Below are positions 43,239 through 51,696 of a stretch of DNA of 64,000 nt, piece by piece. This DNA comes from Conexibacter sp. CPCC 205762 (GTDB lineage: Bacteria > Actinomycetota > Thermoleophilia > Solirubrobacterales > Solirubrobacteraceae). Numbering within the stretch: the first letter of the stretch is position 1; each line of letters begins with the position of its first letter. The notes under the pieces were generated by a model. That model worked only from the letters and a program-made list of their open reading frames with translations. It was not told where the DNA came from and made no database searches. Location: contig NZ_JAUTDN010000023.1 of assembly GCF_030646155.1 (NCBI RefSeq), positions 1-64,000 on the forward strand, in the 5' to 3' direction. The position numbers were made by a program, and so were the translations under genes.

Positions 43239-43990
43239 GCGCGGAGGGCGTGCTGGCGGGCAGAGCGGGCGTCGTCACCGGCGGCGCGCGCGGGCTCGGC
43301 CGCGCGATCGCGGAGGCGTTCGCCGCCGCCGGCGCGCGCGTCGCGATCGTCGACGTCGCGGGCGCGCAGGAGGCGGCCGCCGAGATCGGCGCCGGCGCGC
43401 TCGGGCTGACCGGCGACGTGACCGACCCCGACGGCGTCCGCGCCGCCTTCGCCGAGGTCGCGGAGCGGACCGGCCGCTTCGACTTCCTCGTCAACAACGC
43501 CGGCGTGCGCGTGCAGGCGCCGTTCCGCGACCATCCGCTCGACGCCTGGCGGCGGACGCTCGACGTCAACCTCACCGGCAGCTTCGTCTGCGCGCAGGCG
43601 GCGGTCGCGCTGATGCTCGCGCGGGGCGGCGGCCAGATCGTCAACCTCGCCTCGATCGCCGGCGCGATCTCGCTGCGCGACCGCGTCGCCTACAACGCCT
43701 CCAAGGGCGGCGTGATCGCGCTGACGCAGTCGATCGCCGCCGAGCTGTCCGCGCAGGGGATCCGCTGCAACGCGATCGCGCCGGGGATCGTCGAGACGCC
43801 GCTGAGCGCGCCCTACTTCCGCGACGCGCGGATGGTCGGCGCGATCACGTCGAACACGCCGCTGGGACGCTGGGGCCAGCCGCACGAGATCGCCGGGCCG
43901 GCGGTCTTCCTCTGCAGCCCGGCCGCCGCGTTCGTCCACGGGCAGACGCTGTTCGTCGACGGCGGCTGGACGGCGCACAAGGGCTACTGA
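43235..43990 (+). CDS. Short-chain dehydrogenase/reductase
   Basis: Classical SDR of 251 residues with TGGARGLGRAIAEAFA (residues 15-30), FLVNNAGVRV, catalytic Ser in LASIAGAIS and YNASKGG (YxxxK), and the C-terminal FLCSPAAAFVHGQTLFVDGG. The Asp in VAIVDVAG after beta-2 suggests NAD rather than NADP. The ATG overlaps the acyl-CoA dehydrogenase stop. It may oxidise a hydroxyacyl or terpenol-type intermediate. Confidence 0.9.
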   Translation: MSAEGVLAGRAGVVTGGARGLGRAIAEAFAAAGARVAIVDVAGAQEAAAEIGAGALGLTGDVTDPDGVRAAFAEVAERTGRFDFLVNNAGVRVQAPFRDHPLDAWRRTLDVNLTGSFVCAQAAVALMLARGGGQIVNLASIAGAISLRDRVAYNASKGGVIALTQSIAAELSAQGIRCNAIAPGIVETPLSAPYFRDARMVGAITSNTPLGRWGQPHEIAGPAVFLCSPAAAFVHGQTLFVDGGWTAHKGY

Positions 43991-44009
43991 GCAGGGACGG
44001 GAGAGAGCG

Positions 44010-44747
44010 ATGTTGGAGAGCGGATTGGGCGGGCGCGTCTGCCTCGTCACCGGCGCGGCGAACGGGATCGGCCGCGCCTGCGCGGAGCTGCTGGCCGGCG
44101 AGGGGGCGCGGCTGGCGCTGTGCGACCTCGACGGCGAGCGGCTGGAGGAGGTCGGCGGCGACGCGGCACTGCGGGTCGCGGCCGACCTCTCCAGACGGGC
44201 GCAGGTGACGCGGCTGCTGGCGGCGACGCGCGAGCGCTTCGGCCGCCTCGACGTGCTGATCCACTGCGCCGGGATCTACCGCGTCACGCCGCTGCCGCAG
44301 GTGACCGACGCCGAGTGGGACCAGCTGCTCGACGTCAACCTGCGCAGCGCCTTCCTGCTGGCGCAGGGGGCGGTCGAGCTGATGCGCGAGGGCGGCGACG
44401 GCCGGATCGTGCTGGTCGGCTCGTTCGCCGCCCGCACCGGCGGCCTGCGCGCGAGCGCGCCGTACGCGGCCTCGAAGGCCGGCGTCGAGGGGCTGACGCG
44501 CCACCTGGCGCAGTACGCCGGGCCGCTCGGCGTGCGCGTCAACTGCCTCCATCCCGGCTTCACCGAGACGCCGATGACGTCGATCCTCGGCGAGGAGGCG
44601 CGTGAGGAGGCGCTGCGGCGGACGCCGCTGCGGCGCCACTGCGGCCCGGCCGAGCAGGCGAGCATGGCGGTCGTGCTCGCCTCCGACCTCGCCGCCTTCG
44701 TCCACGGCGCGACGCTGGACGTCAACGGCGGGATGTACATGGCATGA
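44010..44747 (+). CDS. Short-chain dehydrogenase/reductase (second copy in the operon)
   Basis: The 245-residue SDR has VTGAANGIGRACAELLA, VLIHCAGIYRV, a catalytic region GSFAARTGGLRASAPYAASKAG and FVHGATLDVNGGMYMA. LCDLDGE after beta-2 indicates NAD preference. GGGACGGGAGAGAGCG precedes the ATG. It is only distantly similar to the SDR just upstream, so the two probably act on different steps. The ligase gene overlaps its stop. Confidence 0.9.
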   Translation: MLESGLGGRVCLVTGAANGIGRACAELLAGEGARLALCDLDGERLEEVGGDAALRVAADLSRRAQVTRLLAATRERFGRLDVLIHCAGIYRVTPLPQVTDAEWDQLLDVNLRSAFLLAQGAVELMREGGDGRIVLVGSFAARTGGLRASAPYAASKAGVEGLTRHLAQYAGPLGVRVNCLHPGFTETPMTSILGEEAREEALRRTPLRRHCGPAEQASMAVVLASDLAAFVHGATLDVNGGMYMA

Positions 44748-46342
44748 GCCGAGGAGACGAGGACGCGATGCTGCACCCGACCGGCGACCGCACGCTGACC
44801 GACCTGCTGCGCGAGCGCGCCGAGGCCGAGCCGGCGCGCACCTTCCTGACGTTCGAGAGCGCCGCCGGCGAGCTGGAGGAGCTGACCTACGCCGCCTTCG
44901 CCGCGCAGGTCGAGCGCTGCGCGCGCGGCTTCGCCGACCGCGGGATCGGCCACGGCGACGCCGTCGTCGTGCATCTGCGCAACTGCCCGCAGGTGCTGAT
45001 CGCGTGGTTCGCGCTGGCGCGGCTGGGCGCGGTCTTCGTGCCGGCCAACGTCGCCTCGACGGTCGCGGAGCTGGAGCACGTGCTGTCGTTCGCGCAGGCG
45101 CGGCTGGCGATCACCGAGCCCGGCCTGCTGGAGACCGCGGCCGGCGCGATCGCCGCCGGCGGCCGTCCGCTGCCGCTGCTGGTCGCGCGCGGGGAGGTCG
45201 CCGGGCAGGAGCGCTTCGAGGCGCTGCTGGAGGCGGCCGGGCCGCCGCCGGAGCCGGCGGCGCGGGCTGCCGACGTCGCCGAGCTGATCTTCACCTCCGG
45301 GACGACGCGCAAGCCGAAGGCGGTGATGCTGACGCACGCCAACTGCCTGCGCGCCGGCCTCGACGCCGTCCACTGCCTGTGGCTGCAGCCGGGCGAGCGC
45401 TGCCTGACCGCGCTGCCGCTGTTCCACGTCAACGGCCAGGCGATGTCGGTGCTGGCGGCGCTCACGACCGGCGGCACGCTGGTGCTGCTGGAGGAGTACC
45501 GCGCCTCGCGCTTCTGGGCGCAGGTGCGCGCCCACCGCGCGACGCAGACCTGCGTCGTCGCGATGCAGCTGCGGACGCTGCTGGCGCAGCCGCCGGACCC
45601 CGCCGACCGCGACCACGAGCTGCGGCGGCTGTTCTACGCGATCAACGTCGCCGACGAGGAGAAGGCCGCCTTCGAGCGCCGCTTCGGCGTCGAGCTGATC
45701 AACGGCTACGGCCTCTCGGAGGCGATGACGCTGCTGGCGGTCGCGCCGATCGCCGGCCCCCGCCGCTGGCCGTCGATCGGGCTGGCGTCGCCGGGCCGGC
45801 GGCTGCTGCTGCTCGACCCGCAGGGCGAGCCGGTCGCGCCCGGGGAGGTCGGCGAGATCGTCGCCGAGGGCACGCCCGGCCGCGACCTGATGCTCGGCTA
45901 CTACCGCGACCCGCAGGCGACCGCGGCCGCGCTGCGCGGCAACCGGCTGCACACCGGCGACAACGCCTGGGCCGACGAGGCCGGCTACCTGCACTTCTTC
46001 GACCGCAAGAAGGACATGATCAAGCGCGCCGGCGAGAACGTCTCGGCAATCGAGGTCGAGGGCGCGCTGGCGGCCCATCCCGGCGTCGCCGAGGCGGCCG
46101 TCGTCGGCGTGCCGGACGCGATCCGCGACGAGGCGGTCGCGGCGGTCGTCGTGCCGGTGGCGGGCAGCGGGCTGACGGCCGAGGAGGTCGTCGCGCACTG
46201 CCGCGAGCGGCTCTCGCGCTTCAAGGTGCCGACGGTCGTCGTCTTCGCGCAGGAGCTGCCGAAGACCTCGATCGGCAAGGTCCGCAAGGACGCGCTGCGC
46301 AGATCGCTGGCGGGCGATGGGGCCGGCGAGGCGGCGCGCTGA
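44744..46342 (+). CDS. AMP-dependent acyl-CoA ligase (CaiC-like)
   Basis: The 532-residue product activates a carboxylic acid to its CoA thioester. It has FTSGTTRKPKAVMLTHAN, YGLSEAMTLLAVAPI, the hinge TGDNAWADEAGYLHFFDRKK and the catalytic Lys region ELPKTSIGKVRKDALR. The sequence is nearest to crotonobetaine/carnitine-CoA ligase types. It ends the operon that begins at 37214 and is convergent with a TetR gene, 16 bases apart. Its atu counterpart would be AtuH. Confidence 0.9.
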   Translation: MSRGDEDAMLHPTGDRTLTDLLRERAEAEPARTFLTFESAAGELEELTYAAFAAQVERCARGFADRGIGHGDAVVVHLRNCPQVLIAWFALARLGAVFVPANVASTVAELEHVLSFAQARLAITEPGLLETAAGAIAAGGRPLPLLVARGEVAGQERFEALLEAAGPPPEPAARAADVAELIFTSGTTRKPKAVMLTHANCLRAGLDAVHCLWLQPGERCLTALPLFHVNGQAMSVLAALTTGGTLVLLEEYRASRFWAQVRAHRATQTCVVAMQLRTLLAQPPDPADRDHELRRLFYAINVADEEKAAFERRFGVELINGYGLSEAMTLLAVAPIAGPRRWPSIGLASPGRRLLLLDPQGEPVAPGEVGEIVAEGTPGRDLMLGYYRDPQATAAALRGNRLHTGDNAWADEAGYLHFFDRKKDMIKRAGENVSAIEVEGALAAHPGVAEAAVVGVPDAIRDEAVAAVVVPVAGSGLTAEEVVAHCRERLSRFKVPTVVVFAQELPKTSIGKVRKDALRRSLAGDGAGEAAR

Positions 46343-46358
46343 CGGCGGGCCGCGCGCC

Positions 46359-46970
46359 TCAGCGCACTTCGAGGCCGCGCAGCGCGACCGTCGCGAAGGT
46401 GTCGGCGACCGCGTCGGCGCTGAGCGGCCCGTCCGGCTGGAACCAGGTGTAGCCCCAGTTGGCCATCGCCAGCACCGCCTTCGTCGCGATCGCCGGGTCG
46501 ACCGCGACGAAGTCGCCGGCGGCGCTGCCCTCGGCGACGATCCGCGTGACCATCTGCTCGTAGAAGTCGCGCTTGACGACGAGCGCGTTCCAGCGCTCGC
46601 CGCTGACGGCGCTGCGCTCCTGCAGGAAGACGGTGACGCCGTCGCGGTGGCGCGCGACGAAGCCGAGCGCGACGCGCAGCGCGCCGCGCAGCTTGTCGGC
46701 CGGCCGCTCGGAGGTCGAGACGACCGCCAGCGTCTCCTCGATCAGCTCGTCGATCAGCTGCTCGTGGATCGCGAAGAGGAGGTCCTCCTTCTTGCGCACG
46801 TGGTGGTAGAGGCTCGGCTTGCGCATCCCGAGCGCGTCGGCGATCTCGCTCATCGAGGCGGCGTGGTAGCCGCGCTCGCTGAAGATCCGCGTCGCCGCTT
46901 CGATGATGTCCGGGCGGACTCTCGGCGGCGCGCTCTCGGATGGCGGCGGGGTCGGGGCGGTGCGGGACAC
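46359..46970 (-). CDS. TetR-family regulator controlling the E1/lipoyl operon
   Basis: The product has an N-terminal HTH (DIIEAATRIFSERGYHAASM then SEIADALGMRKPSLYHHVRK) and an all-helical ligand domain. The start is taken at GTG 46970, giving 203 residues. Two near-identical 14-bp operators lie just upstream, flanking the promoter of the divergent operon, so it probably represses both itself and that operon until an acyl-CoA or acid ligand binds. Confidence 0.9.
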   Translation of the reverse strand: MSRTAPTPPPSESAPPRVRPDIIEAATRIFSERGYHAASMSEIADALGMRKPSLYHHVRKKEDLLFAIHEQLIDELIEETLAVVSTSERPADKLRGALRVALGFVARHRDGVTVFLQERSAVSGERWNALVVKRDFYEQMVTRIVAEGSAAGDFVAVDPAIATKAVLAMANWGYTWFQPDGPLSADAVADTFATVALRGLEVR

Positions 46971-46999
46971 GTCGGCAAGCCTATCGCCTCCCGGCAGAT

Positions 47000-47013
47000 C
47001 GACCGGTCGGTAG
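47000..47013. promoter_or_regulatory. TetR operator 1
   Basis: CGACCGGTCGGTAG here is the reverse complement of operator 2 at 13 of 14 positions. It lies six bases upstream of the -35 box of the E1-alpha promoter and 30 bases before the TetR start. Confidence 0.7.
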
Positions 47014-47018
47014 GGAGC

Positions 47019-47047
47019 TTGCCTTGTGATGGCGTTAAGGCTAGGCT
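47019..47047 (+). promoter_or_regulatory. Promoter of the E1-alpha/E1-beta/lipoyl operon
   Basis: TTGCCT (47019-47024) and TAGGCT (47042-47047) are 17 bases apart. The predicted start is near 47054, inside operator 2, which suits repression by the divergent TetR protein. Confidence 0.55.
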
Positions 47048-47050
47048 GGC

Positions 47051-47064
47051 CTACCGACCGGTAG
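47051..47064. promoter_or_regulatory. TetR operator 2
   Basis: CTACCGACCGGTAG is an imperfect palindrome (CTACCG-N2-CGGTAG) covering the predicted transcription start of the E1-alpha operon. It matches operator 1 in inverted orientation, 51 bases apart start to start. Confidence 0.7.
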
Positions 47065-47099
47065 GACGGTTGGTTCGCTGTCGGAGAGAGAGGAAACGG

Positions 47100-48077
47100 A
47101 TGCCGGAGGTCCACGTCCCAGTGGCCCGCGGGGACGGCGCGCTGCGCACCGCCGCCGGGCGCTACCGCCTGATGCGGCTGAGCCGCCGCTTCGAGGAGAC
47201 GGTCCATGACCAGCACGGGGAGGGCCAGGTGCCCGGCCCGCTGCACCTGTCGATCGGCCAGGAGGCGGTCGCGGTCGGCGCCTGCGCCGAGCTGCGCCGC
47301 AGCGACGCCGTGCTGTCGACCCACCGCGGCCACCACCACTGCCTCGCCAAGGGCGCGCGCGCCGATCGGCTGATGGCCGAGCTGCTCGGGCGCGAGAGCG
47401 GCTACTCGCGCGGCCGCGGCGGCTCGATGCACGTCGCGATCCCGTCGATCGGCCTGCTCGGCACGAACGGGATCGTCGGCGCCGGCCTGCCGATCGCGAC
47501 CGGCGCCGCCTACGCGATGCAGGCGCAGGACCGCGACGACGTGACCGTCGCCTTCTTCGGCGAGGGCGCGACCGGGACCGGCGCCTTCGGCGAGGCCGTC
47601 AACATCGCGGCGCTGTGGGCGCTGCCGCTCGTCTTCGTCTGCGAGAACAACCAGTACGTCGAGCTGACGCCGCAGGACGTCCACGTCGCCGGTGAGATCT
47701 GGCGCCGCGGCGAGTCGCACGGGATCCCCGGCGTGCGCGTCGACGGCAACGACGTCGAGGCCGTCCGCGAGGCCGCCGCGACCGCGATCGCGCGGGCGCG
47801 CGGCGGCGGCGGGCCGACGCTGATCGAGGCCGTCACCTACCGCTGGTTCGGTCACTACGCGGGCGACCGCGCCGCCTACCGCGACTCGCGCGAGGTCGAC
47901 AGCTGGCGCGCCCGCGACCCGCTCGTCGCCGCGCGCGCCGCGCTCGACGACGCCGAGGCCGATGCGCTCGACGCCGAGGTCGAGCGCGAGATCGCCGATG
48001 CGCTCGCGTTCGCGCAGCGCAGCGCCGTCACCGGCCCCGGCGCGCTCGCGATCGACCACCTGAAGGAGACGGCATGA
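47100..48077 (+). CDS. 2-oxoacid dehydrogenase E1 component, alpha subunit
   Basis: E1 uses thiamine diphosphate to decarboxylate a 2-oxoacid (or split acetoin) and loads the acyl group on a lipoyl domain. The 325-residue product has HLSIGQEAVAVGACAEL, GRGGSMHV and the ThDP motif GEGATGTGAFGEAVNIAALW ending VCENNQY (GDG read as GEG, then NN). The phosphorylation-loop region RWFGHYAGD is present. GAGAGAGAGGAAACGG precedes the ATG. The type resembles AcoA/PdhA; substrate open. Confidence 0.92.
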   Translation: MPEVHVPVARGDGALRTAAGRYRLMRLSRRFEETVHDQHGEGQVPGPLHLSIGQEAVAVGACAELRRSDAVLSTHRGHHHCLAKGARADRLMAELLGRESGYSRGRGGSMHVAIPSIGLLGTNGIVGAGLPIATGAAYAMQAQDRDDVTVAFFGEGATGTGAFGEAVNIAALWALPLVFVCENNQYVELTPQDVHVAGEIWRRGESHGIPGVRVDGNDVEAVREAAATAIARARGGGGPTLIEAVTYRWFGHYAGDRAAYRDSREVDSWRARDPLVAARAALDDAEADALDAEVEREIADALAFAQRSAVTGPGALAIDHLKETA

Positions 48078-49072
48078 GCACGACCGCGACCGAGACGAAG
48101 CCGCTGAAGATGTGGCAGGGGATCAACCAGGCGCTGGTCGAGGAGATGGAGCGCGACGAGCGCGTCGTGCTCGTCGGCGAGGACGTCGGCCGGCCCGGCG
48201 GGCCCTACGGCGTCACGCGCGGGCTGCAGGAGCGCTTCGGCGAGCTGCGCGTGCGCGACACGCCGATCAGCGAGCAGGTGCTGGTCGGGCTCGGCGTCGG
48301 CGCGGGCGCCGTCGGCCTGCGGCCGGTGGTCGAGCTGATGTTCTTCGACTTCGCGCTGATCGCGATGGACCAGATCGTCAACCAGGCGGCGAAGTTCCGC
48401 TACTTCTCGGGCGAGTCGCTGCCGCTCGTGATCCGCACGATGTGCGGCGCCGGCGGCCCCAACGGCGCGCAGCACTCGCAGAACTTCGAGGCGTGGTACT
48501 GCGCCGTGCCCGGCCTGAAGGTCGTGATGCCCTCCAACGCCGCCGACGCGAAGGGGCTGCTGAAGGCCGCGATCCGCGATGACGACCCGGTCCTCTTCAT
48601 CGAGACGCTGGGGCTGCTGACGGCGCGCCGCGAGGTGCCGCAGGGCGAGGAGTTCCTGCTGCCGATCGGCGTCGCCGAGACGCGCCGCGCCGGCGACGAC
48701 GTCACCGTCGTGGCGATCGGGCGGCTGGTCGACCGCGCGCTGGAGGCCGCCGAGACGCTCGCGCAGGAGGGGATCTCGGTCGAGGTGATCGACCCGCGCA
48801 CGCTCGCGCCGCTCGACGCCGAGACGATCGTCGCCTCGATCGCGCGCACCGGCCGCCTCGTCGTCGCGCAGGAGGCGACGGCGCCGTTCTCGTTCGCCTC
48901 CGAGGTCTGCACGCTCGCCGCCGAGCGCTGCCTGCCGCAGCTGAAGGCGCCGCCGGTGCGCGTCGCCTCGCCGTTCGTCAACGTGCCGACGCCGGTGCCG
49001 CTGGCGGAGTCGCGCGCGCCGGGCGCCGACGCGGTCGTCGCCGGCATCCGCCGCGCGCTGGAAGGGGCGTGA
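48074..49072 (+). CDS. 2-oxoacid dehydrogenase E1 component, beta subunit
   Basis: The 332-residue product pairs with the alpha subunit to form the E1 heterotetramer. It has GEDVGRPGGPYGVTRGL, DTPISEQVLVGLGVGAGAVG, IVNQAAKFRYFSG and the C-terminal transketolase half (VEVIDPRTLAPLDAETIVAS). ATG overlaps the alpha stop (ATGA). Similar in type to AcoB and PdhB. Confidence 0.93.
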   Translation: MSTTATETKPLKMWQGINQALVEEMERDERVVLVGEDVGRPGGPYGVTRGLQERFGELRVRDTPISEQVLVGLGVGAGAVGLRPVVELMFFDFALIAMDQIVNQAAKFRYFSGESLPLVIRTMCGAGGPNGAQHSQNFEAWYCAVPGLKVVMPSNAADAKGLLKAAIRDDDPVLFIETLGLLTARREVPQGEEFLLPIGVAETRRAGDDVTVVAIGRLVDRALEAAETLAQEGISVEVIDPRTLAPLDAETIVASIARTGRLVVAQEATAPFSFASEVCTLAAERCLPQLKAPPVRVASPFVNVPTPVPLAESRAPGADAVVAGIRRALEGA

Positions 49073-49311
49073 GCGCGATGGCGATCGAGGTCGTCGTCCC
49101 CGATCCGGGCGACCACGAGGAGTTCGACGTCGTCGAGATCATGGTCGAGGTCGGCGAGCGGGTCGAGGCCGGCGACGCGCTGCTGGAGATCTCGACCGAC
49201 AAGGCGAACATGGACGTCGAGGCGCCGGCCGCCGGGACCGTCGCGGAGGTGCGCGTCAGCGAGGGCGACACCGTCCCCGTGACGACCGTCCTGATGGTGC
49301 TCGAGCCATGA
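49069..49311 (+). CDS. Free-standing lipoyl-domain protein
   Basis: The 80-residue product is one lipoyl domain: VVVPDPGDHEEFDVVEIMVE, the lipoylated Lys45 in STDKANMDVEAPA (numbered from the GTG at 49069) and a symmetrical second half ending VLMVLEP. There is no peripheral-subunit-binding or acyltransferase domain and no E3 gene nearby, so it is not a normal E2. It could carry the acyl group from this E1 to an enzyme encoded elsewhere. ATG at 49078 is an alternative start. It overlaps E1-beta (GTGA) and MmgE/PrpD (ATGA). Confidence 0.9.
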   Translation: MSAMAIEVVVPDPGDHEEFDVVEIMVEVGERVEAGDALLEISTDKANMDVEAPAAGTVAEVRVSEGDTVPVTTVLMVLEP

Positions 49312-50705
49312 CCGCGGGCGCCGCGCTCGGGCGCTTGGTGGCCGCGCTGGGCCGTCCGGGCGCGGAGCTGCCCGAGCCGCTGCTGGAGCGGCTGCGCTGC
49401 GGCCTGCTGCACGACCTGACGGTCGCGCTCGCCGCCCATCCCGTCGGCGGCGCGATCTGGCCGCTGGTGCGCGACCGCGGGCCGGCGGAGGCGACGCTGC
49501 TGGTCGACGGCGGCCGCGTCGCGGCCGAGGCGGCGGCGTTCGCGAACGCGCAGCTGATGCACGCGCGGGCGCAGGACGACACGCACTTCGCGGCCAAGAC
49601 GCACGTCGGCGCGGCGGTGATCCCGGCGGCGCTCGCGCTCGCGGAGCGGGAGGGCGCCGACGGCGGGCGCCTCGCCGCCGCGGTGATTGCCGGCTGCGAG
49701 GTCGCGGCGGCGGTCGGCGAGCGCCACGCGGCGGCCGCGACGGCGCGCGGCTTCCGCGCCTCGCCGGTCTTCGGCACGCTCGGCGCGGCGGCGGCCTGCG
49801 CGGTCGTGCTGGGGCTCGACGAGGAGCGCGCCGCGCACGCGCTCGCGATCGCCTCCAGCTGCTCCGGCGGCCTCAACCAGACGTGGGTCGACGGCTCCTC
49901 CGAGTACCGCCTCCAGCTCGGCTTCGCCGCGCGCGACGGCCTGCTGGCGGCGCGCCTGGCGGCGGCCGGCGAGCGCGGCGCGCGGCACTGGTACGAGGGC
50001 GAGGCCGGCTTCGCGCGGGCCTTCGGCGGCGGCGCGCCCGGCGGCGGTCCGTCCGGCGGCGAGCCGCTCGGCGGCGAGGCGTTCGGCGCGGGCGAGGCCT
50101 GTTGCGACGACGACTGGCAGCTCGGCGTCCGCTGGCGGCTGCTCGATGTCACCTACAAGCCGCATCCCGTCTGCGCGATCCTGCAGAGCGCGGTGACCGT
50201 CGCGGCGGGGCTCGCGCGCGAGCACGACCTCGACGCGAGCGCGGTCACGGCCGTGCGCGTCGCGCTCGACCCGCGCGACCGCGCCTACCCCGGCACGCTC
50301 GACCCGGGGCCGTGGGACCACGTCGCCGCGACGCTGATGAGCGCGCAGTTCTGCACCGCGCTCGCGCTGCGCGACCGCGGCGCCTCGCTGGCGGGGCTGC
50401 ACGACTTCGACGACCCGCTGCTGGCGCGGCTGGCGGCGGCGACGACGGTGCTCGCCGACGAGCGGATCCCGCCGCTGGGCGCGCGCGTCGAGGTCGACAC
50501 CGCCGCCGGCGCGACCGTCGCCGCCGAGCTGCTGCCGGACGCGCGCACGTATGGCTGGGACTGGGAGGGCGTGCGCGGCAACGCGCTGCGGATGCTGCCC
50601 GAGCTGCCCGTCGACGCGGCCCGGCTGGAGCGGCTCGCCGCCGTCGTGCGCGAGCTGACGGCGCTGCCGACGCTCGCCCCGCTGCTGCGGGAGTGCGTCG
50701 CATGA
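49308..50705 (+). CDS. MmgE/PrpD-family protein
   Basis: Members include 2-methylcitrate dehydratase, cis-aconitate decarboxylase and iminodisuccinate epimerase. The 465-residue product has AAFANAQLMHARAQDDTHFA (residues ~76-95), VIPAALALAERE, YKPHPVCAILQSAV and the late hot-dog-like half. Residues ~240-265 form a Gly/Glu/Pro-rich insert (GGGAPGGGPSGGEPLGGEAF) not typical of the family. The exact reaction is not assigned. ATG overlaps the lipoyl gene; the next gene overlaps its stop. Confidence 0.85.
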   Translation: MTAGAALGRLVAALGRPGAELPEPLLERLRCGLLHDLTVALAAHPVGGAIWPLVRDRGPAEATLLVDGGRVAAEAAAFANAQLMHARAQDDTHFAAKTHVGAAVIPAALALAEREGADGGRLAAAVIAGCEVAAAVGERHAAAATARGFRASPVFGTLGAAAACAVVLGLDEERAAHALAIASSCSGGLNQTWVDGSSEYRLQLGFAARDGLLAARLAAAGERGARHWYEGEAGFARAFGGGAPGGGPSGGEPLGGEAFGAGEACCDDDWQLGVRWRLLDVTYKPHPVCAILQSAVTVAAGLAREHDLDASAVTAVRVALDPRDRAYPGTLDPGPWDHVAATLMSAQFCTALALRDRGASLAGLHDFDDPLLARLAAATTVLADERIPPLGARVEVDTAAGATVAAELLPDARTYGWDWEGVRGNALRMLPELPVDAARLERLAAVVRELTALPTLAPLLRECVA

Positions 50706-51685
50706 GCCCGCTCGATCCGCGCGAGGACGGCGTTCACCGCCCCGATCCCGCGCGTGAGCGCTGGCGCGAGTCGTGGTACTTCAAGTGGTGGGACTTCGCG
50801 CACGCGATCGGCGGCGACACGACGATCGGCTACCGCCCCGCGCGCGGTCACTCGGGCGCCTTGAACGTGCTGTGGGGCGACGCGCTGCCGACGCTGGTCG
50901 CGGCCGAGCTGGACCACGCGCCCGACCATGCGCGGCCGCATCCGGTCGCGGGCCTGGCGTACGAGCAGGAGGAGCCGTTCGGCGTCTGGCGGATCCGCTT
51001 CGACGGCCGCCTCAACGACGGCGGCGCGCTCGCCGCCTGCGACCCGGCGGCGGTCGTCGCGGCCGGCGACGCGGCCGTGCCGGTCTCCTACGACCTCCGC
51101 TTCACGCCCGACCGGCCGGCCTACCGCTACCGCGAGGACCCGGAGTGGGACGGCCTCTTCGACGGCCACGTCGACGAGGTCGGCCGCGTCACCGGCACGG
51201 TCACGATCGACGGCGCGACGCACGCGATCGACGGCCGCGGCTGCAAGGACCACTCGTGGGGCGTGCGCGACTGGGCCCGCCCGCACGGCTGGCGCTGGGT
51301 CGACATGCTGTTCGGCGACGGCGGGCCGGAGCTGTCGCTGTGGCGGGCGACCTTCGACGGCGAGCGCTGGCGCCAGGACGGCGCGATCTACGCCGGCACG
51401 GGCGCGGCGGCCGTCGCCGAGCCGATCGTCGCCTTCGAGGAGACGGTCAGCTGGGCGGAGCGCCCCGGCGCGCCGCGCCCGGCGCGCTGGGAGTTCGCGG
51501 CCGCCAGCGCCTCCCACCGCCTCGCGGGCAGCGCGGAGATCGTCTGCGCGGTCCCGCTGCGCTACCCGATCCGCGACGAGCACGGCCGTCGCACGACCGC
51601 CTGGATCGACCGCTGCCGTTACGAGGCGCTGCTCGACGACGGCCGCCGCGCCGTCGGCACGGTCGAGTTCCAGCGCCGCGTCTGA
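50702..51685 (+). CDS. CrtC/DUF7064-like beta-barrel protein
   Basis: The 327-residue product carries KDHSWGVRDW at residue ~182, followed by WRWVDMLFGDG. This motif is typical of the hydroxyneurosporene-synthase (CrtC)/AttH/DUF7064 group of lipocalin-like proteins that act on hydrophobic, often isoprenoid, molecules. No signal peptide is seen. ATG overlaps the MmgE/PrpD stop. A hydratase or isomerase role on a terpenoid-like substrate is inference. Confidence 0.65.
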   Translation: MSPLDPREDGVHRPDPARERWRESWYFKWWDFAHAIGGDTTIGYRPARGHSGALNVLWGDALPTLVAAELDHAPDHARPHPVAGLAYEQEEPFGVWRIRFDGRLNDGGALAACDPAAVVAAGDAAVPVSYDLRFTPDRPAYRYREDPEWDGLFDGHVDEVGRVTGTVTIDGATHAIDGRGCKDHSWGVRDWARPHGWRWVDMLFGDGGPELSLWRATFDGERWRQDGAIYAGTGAAAVAEPIVAFEETVSWAERPGAPRPARWEFAAASASHRLAGSAEIVCAVPLRYPIRDEHGRRTTAWIDRCRYEALLDDGRRAVGTVEFQRRV

Positions 51686-51696
51686 GTTGCCGGGCG

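Noticed and set aside
46343-46358. Terminator between the acyl-CoA ligase and the TetR gene
   Set aside because: GCGCGC-rich inverted segments occur by base composition here, and no T-run or stable perfect stem was found in the 16-base gap.
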